From positions 1 through 14,512 of the forward strand of contig JAJRUE010000053.1 in assembly GCA_024277955.1 (NCBI GenBank): a stretch of DNA of 14,512 bases, written 5' to 3'. The notes below the pieces were generated by a model. The model saw only the letters and a program-made list of their open reading frames with translations. It ran no database searches and had not been told where the DNA came from. Below, one piece after another: positions 12,265 to 14,512 of the stretch. The stretch's first letter is position 1, and every line of letters starts with the position of its first letter. The position numbers and the translations under genes were made by a program. The stretch comes from Alphaproteobacteria bacterium (GTDB lineage Bacteria > Pseudomonadota > Alphaproteobacteria > Rhodobacterales > Rhodobacteraceae).

Positions 12265-13407
12265 GTGAAAACCACCAGATCCCGAATGCTGCGGTTCACC
12301 GTGGCGATGCTGGCCGTGGCCAGCCTGAGCGCCTGCGGCCTGCCGCGCTCGGGCCCGAACAAGCACGAAATCTTTTCCGGTTCGGTCCAGAAACAGGGCG
12401 ACGCTTTCGTCGTCGAGGTCAACGACCGGGTGACGCGGGCCACCGCGGTGGTGCCGGCCTTCGGGTTTTCCGATGCCTTTCGCCGCGCCGGGCGGATCGG
12501 GTCGGACACCATCAACCCCGGCGACACCCTGGGCCTGACGATCTGGGAAAACGTCGATGACGGGCTGTTGTCGCGCGCCGGTCTGGGGGCTACCCAGCTG
12601 GACGAAATCCAGGTCGACGACAACGGCTTTATCTTCGTGCCCTACGCCGGGCGCATCCGCGCCGCCGGCAACACCCCCGAGGCGATCCGCCGGATCATCA
12701 CCGAAAAGCTGAACGAACAGACCCCGGACCCGCAGGTCATGGTGCGTCGGCTGGCCGGCAACGGCGCCACCGTTTCGATCACCGGCAAGGTCGGCGGTCA
12801 GGGCATTTTCCCGATCGAGCGCCCGACCCGCACGCTGACCGCCATGCTGGCGCGCGCAGGCGGGGTCACCATCGAACCCGAGATCGCCCAGGTCACGGTG
12901 TTCCGGGGCAACCAGAAGGGCAAGGTCTGGTTCCAGGATCTCTACAAGAACCCGCGCTTCGACATCGCGCTGCGCCCGGGCGACCGGATCCTGGTGGAAG
13001 AAGACAGCCGCGCCTTTACCGCCCTGGGCGCGACCGGATCGCAGAACCGCGTCACCTTCCGTTCGCAGACCCTTTCGGCGATCGAGGCCATCGCCCAGGT
13101 GGGCGGCCTGTCCACCGCCACCGCCGACCCCACCGGGATCTTCGTGTTCCGCAACGAAACCGCCGAGATCGCCAACCAGGTGCTTGGCCGCACCGATCTG
13201 ATCGGCCCGCAGCGGATGATCTATGTGCTGGACCTGACCCAGCCCAACGGCGTGTTCATCGCGCGTGATTTCGTGATCCGCGACGACGACACGGTCTATG
13301 TGACCGAAGCGCCCTTTGTGCAATGGTCCAAGACCCTGAACGCGCTGACCGGCACGCTGACGACCGCCAACACCCTGTCGACGCTCGCCTCCGCCGCCGG
13401 CAAGTGA
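12265..13407 (+). CDS. Outer-membrane polysaccharide export lipoprotein (Wza/KpsD-like)
   Basis: This encodes 380 residues from a GTG start. The GTG at 12265 is preferred to the ATG at 12226 because GAGGAG (12250-12255) precedes it at good spacing and a normal signal peptide then follows (KTTRSRMLRFTVAMLAVASLSAC). The lipobox is LSAC, with lipidated Cys24. A polysaccharide export (OPX) domain starts near residue 82 (INPGDTLGLTIWENVDD), followed by two SLBB-like domains (about 168-245 and 250-345; ALRPGDRILV closes the first). The C-terminal helix (WSKTLNALTGTLTTANTL) could form the outer-membrane pore as in Wza. Its place between kpsS and kpsC suggests it serves a group-2 capsule, where KpsD normally does this job. 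Sequence length and layout are nearer to Wza than to the longer enteric KpsD. No clear promoter is visible in the AT-rich leader. Confidence 0.92.
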   Translation: MKTTRSRMLRFTVAMLAVASLSACGLPRSGPNKHEIFSGSVQKQGDAFVVEVNDRVTRATAVVPAFGFSDAFRRAGRIGSDTINPGDTLGLTIWENVDDGLLSRAGLGATQLDEIQVDDNGFIFVPYAGRIRAAGNTPEAIRRIITEKLNEQTPDPQVMVRRLAGNGATVSITGKVGGQGIFPIERPTRTLTAMLARAGGVTIEPEIAQVTVFRGNQKGKVWFQDLYKNPRFDIALRPGDRILVEEDSRAFTALGATGSQNRVTFRSQTLSAIEAIAQVGGLSTATADPTGIFVFRNETAEIANQVLGRTDLIGPQRMIYVLDLTQPNGVFIARDFVIRDDDTVYVTEAPFVQWSKTLNALTGTLTTANTLSTLASAAGK

Positions 13408-13431
13408 GGCAGCGGCACCGGCAGTCGAACC

Positions 13432-14512
13432 ATGGCTGAGCGCCGCGCGGACGCCCCCGGCCCCGGCGGTCGCGATGGCCCTGGTGGCCCCGGCGGCGCG
13501 CAGGGTGGTGCTCAGGGCGGCCCCCGGCGGCTGTGCGTCTACAACGGCGGCTTTCTGACCCAGGGCCGGGTCAGGCGCATCCTGGAGCTGGCGGGCTGGC
13601 GCGTGTCGCTGGGCAAGCCCGGCCCCGGCGACTGGGTCGGCGTCTGGGGCCAGAGCCCCACCGCGCCGCGCGGCCAGGCGGTCGCCGCGCGCACCGATGC
13701 CCCGATCCTGCGCGTCGAGGACGCCTTTTTGCGCTCGGTCCTGCCCGGGCGCAGCGGCGAGCCGCCGCTGGGCCTGTGCCTGGACGAAACCGGGGTGCAT
13801 TTCGACAGCTCGCGCGCAAGCGATCTGGAAACCCTGCTGGCCACCCACCCGCTGGACGATACCGCCCTGCTGAACCGGGCGCGCAACGCCATCGACCGGA
13901 TGCGCCACGCCCATCTGTCGAAATACAACGCCTTTGACCCCGCCGCCCCGGTGCCGCGCGCGCCCTATGTGCTGGTGATCGACCAGACCCGCGGGGATGC
14001 CTCGATCGCGGCGGCGGGGGCGAACGCCGGCACCTTTCACGAAATGCTGGTCTTTGCCCAGACCGAAAACCCCGGCAGCCAGGTGGTGATCAAGGCGCAT
14101 CCCGAAACCGCCGCCGGCCACCGCCCGGGCCATTTCGACAGCAGCGACGAAAGCGACCGCGTGCGCCTGCTGCGCGAAGCGGTCAGCCCCTGGGCCCTGT
14201 TCGAAGGCGCCACCGCGGTTTACACCGTGTCGTCGCAGCTGGGGTTCGAGGCAATTTTCGCCGGGCACAGGCCGCGGGTCTTCGGCCAGCCCTTCTATGC
14301 GGGCTGGGGGCTGACCCAGGACGAAAACCCGGTGGCCCGGCGCACGCGCAAACTGACGCGCGCGCAACTGTTCGCCGCGGCGATGATCCTTTACCCCACC
14401 TGGTACGATCCGGTGTTCGACCGGCTGTGCACGCTGGAAGAGGCGCTGGGCCAGATCGAGGCGGCGGCGCGCGCCTGGCGCGAAGACCGCGCGGGCTATG
14501 TGGCCACCGGCA
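13432..14512 (+). CDS. kpsC: Capsule polysaccharide protein KpsC (beta-Kdo transferase), 3' end missing
   Basis: The frame is open from the ATG at 13432 to the window end, giving 360 residues with no stop. Residues 30-360 cover the first glycosyltransferase module of KpsC: VEDAFLRS (95-102), KAHPET (221-226), SSQLGFEA (267-274) and FGQPFYAGWGLTQD (284-297). Full KpsC has two modules (about 650-700 residues) that alternately add beta-2,4 and beta-2,7 Kdo to the lipid linker started by KpsS, so about half is missing here. The first 32 residues are a Gly/Pro/Ala/Gln-rich stretch (GGAQGGAQGGP) not expected in the fold. The gene starts 24 bases after the export lipoprotein stop, with no strong Shine-Dalgarno. 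Confidence 0.93.
   Translation, partial: MAERRADAPGPGGRDGPGGPGGAQGGAQGGPRRLCVYNGGFLTQGRVRRILELAGWRVSLGKPGPGDWVGVWGQSPTAPRGQAVAARTDAPILRVEDAFLRSVLPGRSGEPPLGLCLDETGVHFDSSRASDLETLLATHPLDDTALLNRARNAIDRMRHAHLSKYNAFDPAAPVPRAPYVLVIDQTRGDASIAAAGANAGTFHEMLVFAQTENPGSQVVIKAHPETAAGHRPGHFDSSDESDRVRLLREAVSPWALFEGATAVYTVSSQLGFEAIFAGHRPRVFGQPFYAGWGLTQDENPVARRTRKLTRAQLFAAAMILYPTWYDPVFDRLCTLEEALGQIEAAARAWREDRAGYVATG

Noticed and set aside
12013..14367. A 784-residue open frame on the minus strand
   Set aside because: It runs antisense through the export lipoprotein and kpsC, both strongly supported by motifs. Its product is Arg/Gly/His-rich with no recognisable domain. Long antisense frames are expected at this GC content.
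1..14512. CRISPR array, insertion sequence, prophage or integrase
   Set aside because: No regularly spaced repeats, transposase motifs or phage genes were seen. The only dispersed repeats are the two short copies reported.

Overview
The window (14.5 kb, very GC-rich) looks like chromosomal DNA of an alphaproteobacterium of the Rhodobacterales (Rhodobacteraceae/Paracoccaceae). The reasons are the RpoH sequence type, several small families typical of that group (DUF6476-, DUF6324- and DUF4389-like, host-attachment-like), a tRNA-His of the alphaproteobacterial type, a GTTC-N7-GTTC LexA box, and a dispersed repeat that matches, from memory, one common in that order. No database search was possible, so family names rest on motif recognition.

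Layout. 1-1174: a terminator-like hairpin at the left edge, then a TbpB-like surface lipoprotein that may be translated from a leaderless mRNA. 1191-2959 (minus): rpoH (heat-shock sigma factor, apparently with its own heat-shock promoter), then a host-attachment-family protein and a small DUF4389-like membrane protein. 2960-4002: an AT-richer control region with three palindromes, followed by an overlapping pair of a four-helix membrane protein and a small XRE regulator. 4029-5827: rluD (minus) and a divergent DUF6476-like gene whose start codons share one CATG, then a DUF5658-like membrane protein. 5916-7489: tRNA-His(GUG), a small DUF6324-like gene, two perfect hairpins, mmcB under a LexA box, a candidate 6S RNA, and a small membrane protein. 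7713-10627 (minus): ribE, ribBX, ribH and nusB, a riboflavin operon ending in the antitermination factor. 10708-14512 (plus): kpsS, a Wza/KpsD-like outer-membrane exporter, and the 5' part of kpsC, which is cut by the window end.

How the genes work together. ribBX makes the four-carbon unit, ribH makes lumazine and ribE makes riboflavin. ribA and ribD functions are not in the window, and the C-terminal GTP cyclohydrolase-like domain of ribBX has lost most of its zinc and catalytic motifs. KpsS and KpsC belong to the families that build the poly-Kdo linker on which group-2 (ABC-transporter-dependent) capsules are assembled, and the lipoprotein between them would carry polysaccharide through the outer membrane. 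RpoH (heat shock), the LexA box at mmcB (DNA damage) and the 6S candidate (stationary phase) are the stress-response elements.

Most of the window is ordinary core chromosome. The less ordinary parts are the membrane protein/XRE pair with its palindromic control region, the shared CATG start, the duplicated mmcB start codon beside a LexA box, the inverted dispersed repeat around nusB-ribH-ribBX, and mutually exclusive hairpins in front of kpsS. I did not find a clearly new multi-gene system.
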